Numbered from the stretch's first letter, positions 11,766 to 23,691 are shown. The stretch: 64,000 nt of DNA from Gnetum montanum (GCA_015680685.1 MNCI01010386.1:79761-143760); one strand, 5' to 3'. Notes: generated from the letters alone by a model not told the origin. Program-made: numbers and translations.

Positions 11766-12665
11766 TGATGAGTGGTGAGGTACCCCTACACTCAACCATA
11801 CGAATATGAGCATAACATGCGCGATTCAGTCAAACTCCGCAGATCCACAAACTAAGTGCCTACATGCCTCATGGAACACTTAAGGTTAATTATTCGTTGT
11901 CTTCCCAGACTTACTTGTATTTGTCATGGTGTATGGTTAAGTAAGTCTGAGGTATATAATTTTTATATCTTTTTATGTTTTATCTCCTATGCTAGTGAGG
12001 TGAAGGGTTGAAAAGACTAATTACTAACTCTAATTAACAAACTAATTCTAAATTAACCTAGCGTCAACATCCATTCCCACTTACCAATGAAACTGTGGTT
12101 ACCAAATGCTAGTCGTTGCTGGGATCACCACGCGTAATGCATGTGCTCGAAGCGGTAGTACTGAGGCACTTAACTAGGAGAGAAGGGTTGAGAAAGATTT
12201 AATTCCTAATAAAGCATTTAAATGGAAAACAGTAAATAACAATAAATAAATCTTAATTAGCCTATTCCATGCATTGCAAGGTTTATCCAAGAAGCTCGTC
12301 TTTATTGCCGTACACAAACTTGTGTTCAGGTACAATGTTTGCTTAAATAAAGATCCGTTCACTTTAGGACTTCTACTGCGGGCACATGGAAAATATTCTA
12401 TCTCTAGAGTGATCAATCTACCAGAGTTTCACTACAATCTAAGCCTAGGATGGGAAACAAGGGAGAGCCGCCTCTTATTTATAGATATGACGGTGCACCG
12501 CGATATCACGTACACGATATCACGAGGGATGCGATATTGTGACTACCGTGATATCACGGCCCATGCGATATCGCATCCCATCATACCCCCATGACTAAAT
12601 GAAAACTCGTATGCAATATCGCAAGGGATGTGATATCGTGGCCCATGCGATATCGCGTCCCATCA
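11766..12665 (-). repeat. 5' LTR of element A with an 82-bp outer extension
   Basis: The LTR proper is 11766-12583. It is followed by a second polypurine-tract-like segment (12584-12606, TACCCCCATGACTAAATG..) and then by another partial U3 start (12607-12665) ending CGTCCCATCA. The TSD ATGAT follows 12665, so the extension was part of the inserted DNA. Other signals in element orientation are a TATA box (complement of 12476-12483) and AATAAA (complement of 12301-12306). Confidence 0.85.
12476..12654 (-). promoter_or_regulatory. TATA box and GATATC array of the A 5' LTR
   Basis: GATATC or one-base variants occur at 12502, 12516, 12533, 12550 and 12567 (steps 14, 17, 17, 17, identical to the other LTR) and again in the extension at 12615, 12632 and 12649 (steps 17, 17). 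The TATA box TATAAATA is the complement of 12476-12483, about 20 bases downstream of the array in element orientation. Confidence 0.75.
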
Positions 12666-12760
12666 ATGATGCTACTACATAATGAAGATGGTGCCTCTTC
12701 ATAACAAGTGATATTGTTATTATTACAAGACCCAAAAGGGCATGTTGTAATTAGGACCCA
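12666..12760 (-). pseudogene. N-terminal side of the transposon protein-like ORF split by element A
   Basis: The minus-strand reading HHLHYVVAS joins in frame to FNNKEITKG at 5474 once element A and one TSD copy are ignored. Upstream the frame meets TAA near 12761, and no start codon can be assigned. See the C-terminal part at 4744-5474 for the domain call. Confidence 0.45.
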
Positions 12761-15700
12761 AAAAGGTGCATTGTAATAATGAACATGTCTCTTGAGGTGA
12801 CCTTTCAGGGTTTGACCTAAAGCATTTATACCTAGGCTTAGAGATTGTGCTATGTATAGAGTGGCAAAGCTAGTACAAGCAAGTCATAAGAGCTAGGTGA
12901 AGTAGGATAAGAAGAGGACTAGCCATCCCTTTTGGCCAGTAATAGGCCTAATCATGATGGTAGTGCTAAATTGCCTCTATGGGATAGATGCAGAAGGAAG
13001 AAAATGCCAAGGAACACTCTCAAAGCATTATTTGGATACACAATTCCATATCAATAAAGCATTCTTTTCTTTCTCCTTGTACATTGTTCCTATTGTTTTC
13101 TTTACACATAAGGTTGAATGTTACATATATTTGACATTTGGTATATTGTCTTCTTATGCATAATGCCTAATATAATGTATATTTGATGTTTGCCATGACA
13201 TTTAGGAATAGGATGTTACACCTTTGATTTAAAAATGTCTTCTCCACTGGAAAGTAGGTTGAACCACTCATGGAGTTGTGTTGCTATGATTTTAACCTTG
13301 GTTTTCCTCATTGAGAAAACTAGATATCTATCTTGGTGAGATGTTGCTTCAAATTCTGGTAGAATTCTAGGATTTTTTCCTAGTAAAATCAATCAATGAA
13401 GGGTCTGATGAATGTCCCACATCCCATTACCTCAAGCTGCTAATGGATAGCTACATCAATGTGTTCAAACCACTCTATGTAGTCCACCCCATGGTGATGT
13501 CAAGCTATCTTCAATCTTTCGTTCTTGGAAACCTGCAAGATGACAAGAAAATTAAAATTAAACATGCGAAAATTATCGTCAATCTCTTTCATAACACCCA
13601 TTGTTATCTTTGCCTGTTTTTCGGTGATGGAGGATTCTACCATTTATAACTCCCACTCACGTGCAAAAATTGAAGGTAAGAAAAAACATATATCATTATC
13701 TATTCAAGAAAAAAACAAGAACATGCTCTAACCTAGCAAAAGAAAACTTACGTGACATGAGGAGAGGCGGTGCTTGTATGATGTGGACCCTAATCCTTGG
13801 CCATGATTCCTGGGTCTATCTAGAGCTTGGAAGAGCAAGAGAAAAAAGAGGTGAGAGAGTATAATCCTAGTGGTACGTAAGGAGGAAAAGATTGTGGGGG
13901 GATAAGGATTACCCCCACAAGCGATGGGCTTTTATCTTTCGGCCACCATCTTACTGGTACATATATTTTTTTCACGTTTTTATCGCATCAATCTTCATTA
14001 AGCAATCAACATAAATTGATAACTGGGTCGAACTATACTGACGAATATGGCAAGAATCGATATGATTATATATGTAGTTCTTAACATATTGATGTTCACC
14101 ACAATTGCATTATTCAAACATGAAAGTTTTGAAAAAAAATTTCCTTTATCGATCCATATCTCTTTAGACGATGCAAATTAATATCACTATCTAATTGAAT
14201 ATCGAAGTTCATTCAGGTCACGCTGTTGAGACATGAAAGTTTTAGGAAAATTTTTTCTTTATTGATCCATATTGATTTGGTTGATCTTCCTCGATAACGT
14301 TATATCTTTATATATCAAGCTTCATCGATGAAATCTTTATTTTTATTTATAAGTTGAACGTGAATTTTTCCTATTGATTGAAATCACCAAAATCAATGTA
14401 CTTCAATAACTGTTATCATGAGACATCAATATATCGACATATATCAATATGTTTGAGATCCTAATGACTCTCAATTTCCTAATGTATCTATAGACATCGA
14501 TTCTATGATGTTCCTTGATAGGATAAACTCTCCTTTCATGGGTATTTGCACCCTACGATACATATTAATATAATTAATATAAAAAAGAATAATTTTATTT
14601 AGCAAATTTATTGATAAGCATTATCTCCTTCTTTAACTTCTAATCATTAAACATTGTTATTAAGGCTGGGAATCCACAAATAACTTAGTTAGGCAGGTTC
14701 TTACTAGAATTATTTGGGCTAAAACTTCTCCTCACAAGGTCTACTTCATTTGTTGGAAGGATGACTTACAATCTCAAGATTTCGACCTTTTCTAAGTTCT
14801 AAGGATCCGAAATGAATTTCTTTCAATTAACTCATTTCCTAACTTGATCTTGGATTAGCTTCCATGTTGGTTATGCCCTATTATCCCACTTGATTTCTAG
14901 TTGCTCACCCCTCCTAATTAATCTAGGCTATGTTCCTAACTTAGGTTAATTAGTTGAATTATTATTATGTGTTTGGATTATACTAGAGACTAGCCAAGAG
15001 AATAAACCAAAGAAAAAAATGTCATGGATTTTACATATTCTCCACTATGCATAATACACAGGTAAGCTTTGAGCTTCCAATCATTAGGATCCATAGTGCT
15101 TTTCCATAATAGGGATCTTGACCACTAACTCTTATGGAAGGCATGTTAGAAAACAATTGAAGGGTTAAAGAGTTTTAATTACTAGCGGATATGATAGCTG
15201 GTAGTCTTAAAAAATAATAAAGGGATATTGCTAAAAGTAAGAAAGTGATATAGAAATGGGAAAACATGTAAGTATAATAGAAAAGAAAAGCCTGAGAAAG
15301 AAAAGAACAACATTCCGTGAGGTATGAAGCAGCACAAGCTAAGGAACTAAATGAGCCAAGGGAAATGGTTACAAATGATAGTATCCATTAAGATATGTAC
15401 TTAGATAATTATATCCTACTCATTCAGTATTATATCCTAGCTTAAAAGTGATGGCATCTTAAGTTGTTTTTAGTGATCATTGCTCCACCCATAGTCACTC
15501 TACTCAAAGAAGGGGGGTTTTATAGGATGTAAGAAAATGTGAGCTTTTAGCATCACCACAACTATAAGGTTCTTGTGGGAGTATGACTTTGCTTATGGTT
15601 GAAGGTTCTTATGGAGTCCTTTTTATTTTTCTCTTCTTTTCAATATTGTTTTCTTTTGTTTTTCACCAAAACTCTTTTATTTTTATTTTTGTTTTTGTTT

Positions 15701-16191
15701 TTCTTTACTTCTTCTTCTTTTTTTAATCTTTTCTTCTTCTTTTTTTCCCCAAGAGTATCTAAACTTGACTTGCATCAATTATGAGGTTCTTGTGGAAGCA
15801 AATTTCATTTTATATTTTTTTAATTATATGGGTTGGTTACATGGCCATTGATCTTGCTACATATTGTTAAATGCTTTTACCACATTAGAGGCTAGACCCA
15901 ATATAACATACCTTTTCCACCTCATTAACCTATCCAAGTAGGTATCAATAGAACCATACATTGATAAATATTAGCCTATACTTGGCTATTTCACCTTTTA
16001 ACTCATGGAACTTGTACCTAAGGAATATCATTTAGAAAATAATAATGTTTATTATATATATGATTTGTTTGTTTATTAGTCTAAGGCTCATCCTTAGATG
16101 GATTTTGGGTTTAAACCCACCTAACACAAGGTAGGGGGAGTCATCCTTCTTTCTCATATTCCAAACATGATGCTAATGAATTCTTTATAGT
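12761..16191. other. unassigned repeat-derived sequence between elements A and C
   Basis: No gene can be supported. A 29-bp imperfect tandem duplication (CCCAAAAGGGCATGTTGTAATTAGG type) lies at about 12725-12775. A pyrimidine-rich block lies at 15620-15750. The stretch 13980-14570 is rich in ATCGAT/ATCAATAT words but they are not regularly spaced. Because C inserted at 16197 into this DNA and the other flank of C is gypsy F, part of the region may be the 3' end of F, but I could not identify its LTR. Confidence 0.4.
13892..13920. repeat. perfect 9-bp inverted repeat
   Basis: TTGTGGGGG at 13892-13900 and CCCCCACAA at 13912-13920 flank an 11-base loop. It could form a hairpin; no gene context gives it a role. 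Confidence 0.6.
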
Positions 16192-16196
16192 CCCAA

Positions 16197-16576
16197 TGAT
16201 GAACCATGATTTGCCAAGCTCCGATATCGGACCCATGATATCGGGTACACGATATCATGACCTAACTAACGATATCGAATACACAATATCGTGCCTCTTG
16301 TGTGGGCCTATAAATACACATGTGGACACACAGGAAAGTCAGTTAGGAATTAGTTCTTAGTTCGTCAATTTTTCAGTCATTTGTTAGTTCTTTTCAACCC
16401 TTTCCCCCAATGCATACCCACAGTGTGATGATTGTAATTGTACAGCACCTTTATTCGAGTGTGACGGACTTGGACATGCACATGACTGGCAATAAAGATC
16501 GAGATTACTTCATCATTATAGCATTCACTTAGTTTTAGTTGTTTAATTATTATTTATTTCTTTTGTAATTAATATC
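16197..16576 (+). repeat. 5' LTR of element C, first part
   Basis: It matches 30730-31125 of the 3' LTR. It holds GATATC-type boxes at 16223, 16237, 16251, 16271 and 16285, TATAAATA at 16309-16316, and AATAAA at 16491-16496. Element B enters after ATATC at 16572-16576. Confidence 0.85.
16223..16316 (+). promoter_or_regulatory. GATATC array and TATA box of the C 5' LTR
   Basis: The box starts are 16223, 16237, 16251, 16271 and 16285 (steps 14, 14, 20, 14), the last two being CGATATCG and CAATATCG. TATAAATA starts at 16309. The 3' LTR repeats the pattern at 30756, 30770, 30784, 30798, 30818 and 30832 (14, 14, 14, 20, 14). Confidence 0.75.
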
Positions 16577-17164
16577 TGATGAGTGGCGAGGTACCCCTAC
16601 ACTCAACCATACGAATANACTAGCATCAACATCCATTCCCACTTACCATTCACACCCTGAACCAATGCAACCTTAGTTACCAAATGCTAATCGTTGCTGG
16701 GATCACCAAGCATAATGCACGTGCTTGATGCAGTTGTATTGAGGCACTTAACTAGGAGAGAAGCGTTGAGAGAGATTTAATAACCAATAAAGCATTTAAA
16801 GAATAAACAATAAATAACATTAAATAAAAGTCCTATTTAGCCTATTCCATGCACCACAAGGTTTATCCAAGAAGTTCGTCTTTATTGCTGTACACAAACA
16901 TGTGTTTAGGTACAATATTTGCTCGAATAAAGATCCATTCACTTTGGAGCTCCTATTGCAGGCACATGGAAAATATTCTATCTTTGGAGAGGTAAAACTA
17001 CCAGATTTTCACTAAGGGTCTAGATCTAGATGAGAAAACAAGGGAGAGCTGCCTCTTATTTATAGATATGATAGTGCACTGTGATATCGCGTGGGATGCG
17101 ATATCATGGGGGACATGATATCGCATGTGTGATATCATGGCCCATGCAATATTGCATCCCATCA
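16577..17164 (-). repeat. 3' LTR of element B (part missing at an N)
   Basis: It aligns with the A LTRs. After CGAATA a single N at 16617 replaces the segment that corresponds to about 5516-5758 in A. GATATC-type boxes lie at 17083, 17100, 17117, 17131 and 17148 (steps 17, 17, 14, 17). Confidence 0.85.
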
Positions 17165-19130
17165 TACCTCCATGACTGAATGAAAACTCATCCTCAAGTT
17201 CCTTACAAAATATTGGGACGGTATGAGATTATGGACTCAAATGGAACTAATGGGATGACATGTGAATGGATCATCATTACAAGACAAGATAAAACTGGTG
17301 TTCATGACAACAAGAGAGAGAGAGAGAGAGAGAGAAAGAAGTGTTGCTGTAATAAGGTGTTCATGACAACACCTTATTACATTGACATCAAGCCTTATTT
17401 GGTAGCTGAGAAAGAGAGAGAGAAAGAAGTGTTGCTACTACCAACACCAAGATTGTGCATTTCGTTGTCCATCTGTAAGCACGTCATCGATCTTGCTCCT
17501 TGCATGGCTACTTAGCACTGCTCTAGTCCAGGTGTTCCCTCCAGATCCAATCCATTGTTGTATGATTGCCATCTACACACACAACACCATATTTATATTA
17601 GCAAGGGTAAATGAATCACAATGTAGTTGATACCTTGCTTTGGTGAAAGGTCCATTGGCTGAGTTGTGGTATGGCTTATTGCAGGTCTGGAGATATAACA
17701 GTGGTGACTACCGAAGGTGTAGGGGTTAGGAGAAAATCAAAAAAATTGGGCCCTGTACCCCCATGACTAATAGTGAACCTCTGGTAGCGATAGAGTGGAG
17801 AAAGAAAAGGAACAAGAAAGATGAAGAAAAAGGGACAACTATAACATCGATAAAATGGATGTCAATATGGAAATGAACAAAATAAAATTAATTGCAAAAA
17901 TGTTAGGGAAAAGAATTTAACTGGTGCACCAAATAGGAATGTTAGTGGGTCCTCCCCAAAGTAGGTTCATGCCCTTAATGCCCTGACAAACCCACATGCA
18001 AAGTGTCCATAGGCTCTAGGAATGTCATTTAGAACAAGAGTTAAAGTCATAACCGCAAGAATTTGCGAAAAAGAAAACAATGCATCCACCAAAATATACA
18101 CTAATGATACAACCAGCAATGAGGTGAACAATGGAGAGAAGGGTGGAGAGAAGAGAATGGAATGGAATCCCAAGAACAAGGTGGTGTATAGCCCCTTGTG
18201 TGTTTCATGATTAATGTAACTTAGCAAATCTCATTCCAACTCTGGCCTCAAACCAGCCACATCCAGTGACTTCGCATTAATGTATTCGGCCAATCCATCC
18301 CCTTGAAGTAACAAGAATGCCTTCACCCAAGAGCCACTACCATTTTGACAAAACGAAGGAGGAGAGAATGGGAAGTGAGAAGGGCCTTAGTCAGAGCGAA
18401 CATTTTTATTTTGAGTTCCATAACCAGTGCTTGTAGCCCAAGGGATTATTCCATCTAAGGGGTGTGCTTTGAATTCTCACAGTTTTTTTTATGTGTTTAT
18501 GCATGAGAACCACACCATGCAAAGACTTTGTTATTTTTATTGCTCAGCTTCCTGATAATTGGGTAACGTCGAAGAAGCAAGAAAACTCAAGAAGAAAACA
18601 TCCAAGCACCCAAGAGAATGGCCAACACAAATGCATCAAGTTCCCTCGAAGTCACACCCTTTTCAATCCTTGAGTCCTTCCTTAGTTTGAGAAATGCCCA
18701 GTCACCGATTCATTAATAGTTCTTATTTAGAAAAGGACTGTATATTTCCAAGCCGAGAGAGACCATAGAAACTGGTGGATGAATGGATGAAGTGAACTCA
18801 TTGCCTGCCATATCAAAAGAACCATACCTTAGTATCAACATCATGACTTAAAGGTAAAAACCAAACATTAGCAATCAATAAGAAAAATAGTTCATACCAT
18901 CATGAAGAACACTTAATGATGACAAACTTACAAGGTGGATCATACACACACACACACACACACACAATGAAAAAGTATAATGATTTTGAAAAAAAAAAGT
19001 TAAAGTAATTTGTAAAAAAAAACAAGAAAAGTTAAAGAAATGTGTAAAATAAAAACAATAAAACTTAAAGAAATTTGTAAAACAAAAATTTGTAAGACAA
19101 AAACGTGTAAAAAAATGTGTAAAAAAAAAC
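17165..19130 (-). other. 3' non-coding region of element B
   Basis: It is colinear with 6302-8260 of element A. An (AG)n microsatellite at 17313-17334, followed by a partial duplication of GAAAGAAGTGTTGCT with TTCATGACAACA, is extra relative to A. An (AC)n run lies at 18944-18966, and the degenerate AAAACAAAAA units continue to about 19130. No supported gene. Confidence 0.65.
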
Positions 19131-19339
19131 TTAAAAAGAACTGAGGGCCCCAAATGATTATCATAGGTGGCCATCTTCCCCATGACTGAATGGAAAGGGA
19201 GAGATCCAAAATAATGAGCATCTATTTGAATTTCTTTAAAGTGCCCAACTTCTCCCAATTGATGTTCTTAGATTAAGGGGTGGAAGCTGGCGACGCTCAT
19301 ATTCCAAGGTATCTATGCCTTCATTGTTGGCATGGGTTG

Positions 19340-20090
19340 TTCCCCTAGTTCATTCCATGCATATTGGTTTACTCTTTCGACTAGCTGTCAACCATGGGGT
19401 GTCTACTACTTGTGTGGTTGCTACATAGAGGCATCTTTGTCTCAGAGTTTCAAGGGCACACCTGTTGCATGGAGGAGATGTTGTGCATTCTTCCATGTCA
19501 TCACTCAATGAATCACTATATGTGATGCATGGAACTTTCTTCTTCTCGATCTTTCCATAAATATTTACCTTAGATATCTCCAAGGAAAGATTCCGAATCC
19601 CTAGGCATGCATCTATTGTGCTTAGCCATGCCCTTCCCATTATAATTGGGAAGTCCCCTACGTTGTTCTTAACTTCAATCGCCAAGAAATTGGCTGGGTA
19701 TGACCAACCACACATAGTGGTAACAACGTCCTTCACCAATCCTAAGGGAATGGTGATGGACTGGTCAGCTAGCTCTAGTTGAATATTGCTCTTCTTAAGT
19801 TGGGGTAGGTTCCACGCTTGATACATTTCTCGTAAGATTAAGTTGACTTCGGAACCATGAGTCAAGAAGAGCCTTATGTGGTTCATTCCTAGCAACTTGG
19901 AGGTAGATTAAGGGACTTCCAGGGTTAGATAGTTTCCTGGGAAGGTGGCCTACCTTGATCCAGCCAGTTACAGTATGTGTTAACATAACTGTATATGTTG
20001 AGCTCTGATGTTGAACTGAAGCAAGCTTCGAAGCCTTATGTGTTGGAGGAGCATACCTAGACTCAACTGCTTGTTGTTGTGAGAGCTTGT
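19340..20090 (-). pseudogene. retropepsin-like protease of element B
   Basis: In one frame (from 19895) are the C-terminal protease motifs DQSITIPLGLVKDVV and PIIMGRAWLS, then CITYSDSLSDDMEE and CNRCALETLRQRCLYVA, corresponding to the A product but without its frameshift near 8663. The active-site end is in the neighbouring frame (KALLDSW..), so a small indel at about 19850 interrupts the DLGS motif. B is therefore inactive at the catalytic site while A is broken after the flap-side motif. Confidence 0.75.
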
Positions 20091-22527
20091 CTGGGATTTT
20101 GGTTCTAAAGAAAGATCTTCTCTTTTTGTGGTTGTTAGAACCAGTAGCAAGTTGAATGTTTATGGCTCTCATAGCATTTCGTTGCTGCGGTTGAGTGGGA
20201 AGTTCCCATTGCATTGTTGGAGTAGGAGGTGTTATGGGAACTACTGGTGGAAGAGGTGTAGACAGATTAGGAGGATGGTATGGGTATGGAGACTCTCCCG
20301 GAGGAGAAGGAGTCCTTCTAAAGTACTCCCAAACTTGGTAGTGATGGTGGGAAGTTGTGTGACCCATGGAGTTACTTGGAGAAATTGGATGCTGCACGTA
20401 GTATCCATATGGATCGGGTTACCTGTAAGGGTATTGATGTTTAGGTGGTGGCATCCCCCATGACTGTGGGTATTGCCACTGTTGATGTTGCCCGATGGGT
20501 TGTGGTAGAGTTCCACTTGGATAGTACGTCAACGGTTGGTGGAACTGTCTTGGGTTACCTTGAGGATAAGGTAACCTTCAGGGTGTCTACCATTGGTTAA
20601 GTCTTAGGTTGAGTGCACACACCCCAGACTCTTGTAGATATGAGATGGTTGGACAACACCCCTTAGGATGGTCATATTGGTAGATCTCACATCCACCGTC
20701 ATTTTTTATGTCCGAATCCACAACCTCATTGGAGATAGTTATCTTCCCCTTACCCTTGTCACGTGCAGGGCTTGAATCTCTCTACTTTTTCTTGTCCTTG
20801 TTACTACTTTGTTCCTCCTTAGAATCCTCTATGATCTTTAGGATATTTTCAATATTACTATCTAAGGAGCTCCATACTTCATCTAACTTAGCCGATACTT
20901 TTGTTGTTAGCTTCTAAAGCAGTAAGGTTTTTCAGTTCACCAACTCTTCGAGTGTTGACTCATCCTCTTCATCGCAAAATCTCACTCCCTTCTTTCGAAG
21001 AGAGGGATCACGATTATATTCTTCTGTACTTTCCCTTTTTCATAGCTCCCCTTCTTCTTTGGCTACTTGTTCCAACAAGCAATGAAATTCACAGGATCTA
21101 ATTTCTAATAGTCTCCCTTGGGCATAAGTCCCAAGGGTTCTCCTAGTTTCATACCTTAGCCCATCTACGATGTGGCGGAGTTGATCCCGCTGTGCATAAC
21201 CATGGCCCAGACAACGATGTAACAATTCATAGTAGCATCCCATGGAAGCATCCAAGGGTTCGTGAGTACCTTGCTTCCATCCTTGGATCTGCTTATGCAA
21301 ATTAGACACTCTGGAGTACGTTTGATATTTATTGTTGAAGAGTTCTAACATTGTACTCCACCTCTTGATGCTTTTCAGTTCTAAGGATCGGTACCAACTC
21401 TCTGCTGTTTTTATGAGTGTCCTAGAAAACAACTTTAGTTTCTGGCACTCGTTTTCTATGTTTTGCAAGGTTCAAGCATCGTGTAATTCTTGTAAATGAT
21501 TTTGCGGATCCACGTTGTATCCCCCTTCGAAGTGTGGGATATTATTCATGTCTAAGAGCTTGATCCAACTATCTTTTAAATGCCTTTTTGGTATCCTAAC
21601 TGCCTCCTTTATATTTAGCATACTTCAGGTAGCAAGTAGGGGTTCATCATGATCATCTCTTTCATGACATCTATGATGTCTCCGTTGTTCCCTACTTTCC
21701 CTTTGTTCATGCCTAGATTCTCTAAACTTCCCTTGTCCTCTCTCTCGACTCTCTCATTGAGGTCTCTCATTTTTCCTACCTCTATCCTCACCGTTATGCT
21801 ATCAATGGCTGCATCCTGATGTGGAAGGAGAGGGTAAATGATGTGAAGAAGGGGAAGAAGAAGGAGAACCATCGCCATGATGATGTTTCTTACCTTCTCT
21901 TCTGTGGCTTTGGCCTCGATCGTGATGACGATATGAGTGCCTGTCCTTGTCATATGTTGTTATTCCCTTAGTGAATAGTTGGTGTTCAAGGGGATCAGAA
22001 CTAGGGTTATGTATCGTGGAGTGTAGGTTCTGATACCCCACCTCCTCACTATCGTTAGGAGGGGGAACATCTTTCGATAGAGAACCTATTATAAGTGGTT
22101 CACCATCTCCCATTTTACTTAGGATGTGCGGGACCTCTTTGCCCTTCAACAATGTATGTTGGATCTCCTACCTTGAGTCCCTTAAATGTTGTGTGGCTAT
22201 GGGATTGTAATCCCTCATGTCAAAATCTCCTATAACTTACTCAGCATAGAGCTGAGTCATGCCGATCTGTGCCAAAGCACGGAGGAGCATGTTGGGGACT
22301 ACATAATCCAGAGGTAACACTATGATACCTTGCAAGTCTCTCTAGCACATTTGTTCATCTTGATGGAGGATAAAAGTAAAATTAGGTATATACTCATCGG
22401 GATGAGTATATTCCACCCTATATTGTTGAGAAACTGACAGATTTAGGTTATGTGTTTTAGACTACCGACTGTTCTTTGTATGATCCCTAGGTGGTGAGTT
22501 GCTCTTATGAGAAGAAGAAGAAGACAT
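20091..22527 (-). pseudogene. gag polyprotein of element B
   Basis: It starts at ATG 22527 in the sequence AGAAGAAGAAGACATGG on the + strand. The order of domains equals that of element A: leader, a segment with RHHDRGQSHRREGKKHHH (about 21880-21950), gag core 21040-21468 (ESWYRSL, LFNNKYQTYSRVSNL, LGHGYAQRDQLRHIVDG), charged helix, CEIYQYDHPKGCCPT in which the second Cys of the zinc knuckle is Tyr as in A, and a Pro-rich linker to the protease. Stops include several TAG. The shared Cys-to-Tyr change in A and B suggests that it was present in their common source. Confidence 0.75.
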
Positions 22528-22590
22528 GGTGTCTTATCGGTGTGCTATTTAACCGTTATATAATTTTTCATTTAATTAACCCTAAGGTTC

Positions 22591-22767
22591 NNNNNNNNNN
22601 NNNNNNNNNNNNNNNNNNNNNNNNNNNNNNNNNNNNNNNNNNNNNNNNNNNNNNNNNNNNNNNNNNNNNNNNNNNNNNNNNNNNNNNNNNNNNNNNNNNN
22701 NNNNNNNNNNNNNNNNNNNNNNNNNNNNNNNNNNNNNNNNNNNNNNNNNNNNNNNNNNNNNNNNNNN
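22591..22767. other. assembly gap (177 N)
   Basis: Undetermined bases cover the PBS and the inner end of the element B 5' LTR. The reading frames that run through the N stretch have no meaning. Confidence 0.99.
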
Positions 22768-23232
22768 TTCACACCCTGAACCAATGCAACCTTGGTTACT
22801 AAACGCTAATCGTTGCTAGGATCACCAAGCGTAACGCACATGCTCAAAGCGGTCGTACTAAGGCACTTAACTAGGAGAGAAGGGTTGAGAGAGATTTAAT
22901 AACTAATAAAGAATTTAAAGAATAAACAATAAATAACATTAAATAAAAGTCCTATTTAGCCTATTCCATGCACTACAAGGTTTATCCAAGAAGTTCTTCT
23001 TTATTTCCATACACAAACATGTGTTTAGGTACAATATTTTCTCGAATAAAGATCCATTCACTTTGGAGCTCCTACTGCAGGCACATGGAAAATATTCTAT
23101 CTCTGGAGAGGTAAAACTATCAGAGTTTTGCTAAGGGTCTAGATCTAGATGAGAAAACAAGGGAGAGCCACCTCTTATTTATAGATATGATGGCGCACCG
23201 CGATATCGCGTACACGATATCGCATCCCATCA
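22768..23232 (-). repeat. 5' LTR of element B, visible part
   Basis: It aligns with the outer half of the A LTR and the B 3' LTR. The U3 array is reduced to two GATATC boxes (23202 and 23216), followed at once by GCATCCCATCA, so three array units present in the other LTR are missing here. Confidence 0.8.
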
Positions 23233-23672
23233 ATATCTCTCACCTTCATTTCCTATCTCTATTATTAATTTCAAAATGAGTACAACTTAACCATGAGAAT
23301 TTAAGTATGACTACCTGGTAACCCAATAGCGTACCTAGGACATGCACTTGGTAATCCTAGTGGTAGTGGTACATGAGGTCCAAGATATGTATAGATGATT
23401 AAGGAACGAATACTCATCGTACTTAGGCTAGCTTAGATTCTCTCCTTTCATTTCCTCATAGTTAGATTCTCTCCCTCTCTCCTCCTTAGTCCAATTAAAG
23501 TTATTTTGCATTGCCTCTAGGAGTAGCACTAGTCCAAGTGGGAAGATAGCGAATTTCGATCAACGAGTAACTATCTAGATACCACAACTAGCCTATCTGT
23601 GAACTTTGACCGGATCATGCATGAATGCTCGTATTCGTATGGTTGAGTGTAGGGGTACCTCGGCACTCATCA
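23233..23672 (+). repeat. 5' LTR of element C, second part
   Basis: It continues the LTR after element B and matches 31121-31619. It ends ATTCGTATGGTTGAGTGTAG..CACTCATCA, the U5 tail common to elements A-D. Confidence 0.85.
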
Positions 23673-23673
23673 T

Positions 23674-23691
23674 TGGCACCATTGCTGGGGA
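23674..23691 (+). promoter_or_regulatory. primer-binding site of element C
   Basis: TGGCACCATTGCTGGGGA follows the LTR end by one T. Compared with the element A site it differs by a few transitions. Confidence 0.8.

Larger units (their letters stand above)
5475..12665 (-). mobile_element. Element A: non-autonomous gypsy LTR retrotransposon (gag-protease only)
   Basis: Both LTRs are present (5475-6301 and 11766-12665), each beginning TGATGAGTGG and ending CATCA on the + strand. ATGAT flanks the element on both sides (5470-5474 and 12666-12670) as a 5-bp TSD. The PBS lies at 11745-11765 and the polypurine tract at 6302-6312, both oriented for minus-strand transcription. Only gag and protease are encoded; after the protease the sequence passes directly into a 3' non-coding region that is shared with element B, so RT, RNase H and integrase are absent from both copies. 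The insertion splits an older minus-strand ORF. Confidence 0.9.
16577..23232 (-). mobile_element. Element B: sister copy of element A inside the C 5' LTR
   Basis: TGATGAGTGG at 16577 and CCCATCA ending at 23232 are flanked by ATATC on both sides (16572-16576 and 23233-23237). The uninterrupted site is visible in the C 3' LTR near 31111 (TTGTAATTAATATCTCTCACC), which confirms both the insertion and the TSD. The content is that of A: gag, protease, then the shared 3' region; no RT or integrase. Assembly gaps lie at 16617 (one N where about 240 bases of LTR are missing) and at 22591-22767, which hides the PBS. Confidence 0.9.

Noticed and set aside
12500-12655. The regularly spaced GATATC boxes considered as a CRISPR-like array
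   Set aside because: The units are 6 bp with 8-11-bp spacers in a plant LTR, without cas genes. They are promoter-type repeats.
13980-14570. Dense ATCGAT/ATCAATAT words considered as another phased array
   Set aside because: The distances between words are irregular and there is no TATA box or LTR context.
15599-15784. 61-residue Phe/Leu-rich open frame
   Set aside because: It is the translation of a T/C-rich low-complexity block.
22491-22802. Open frames crossing the N gap
   Set aside because: Undetermined bases make the frames meaningless.
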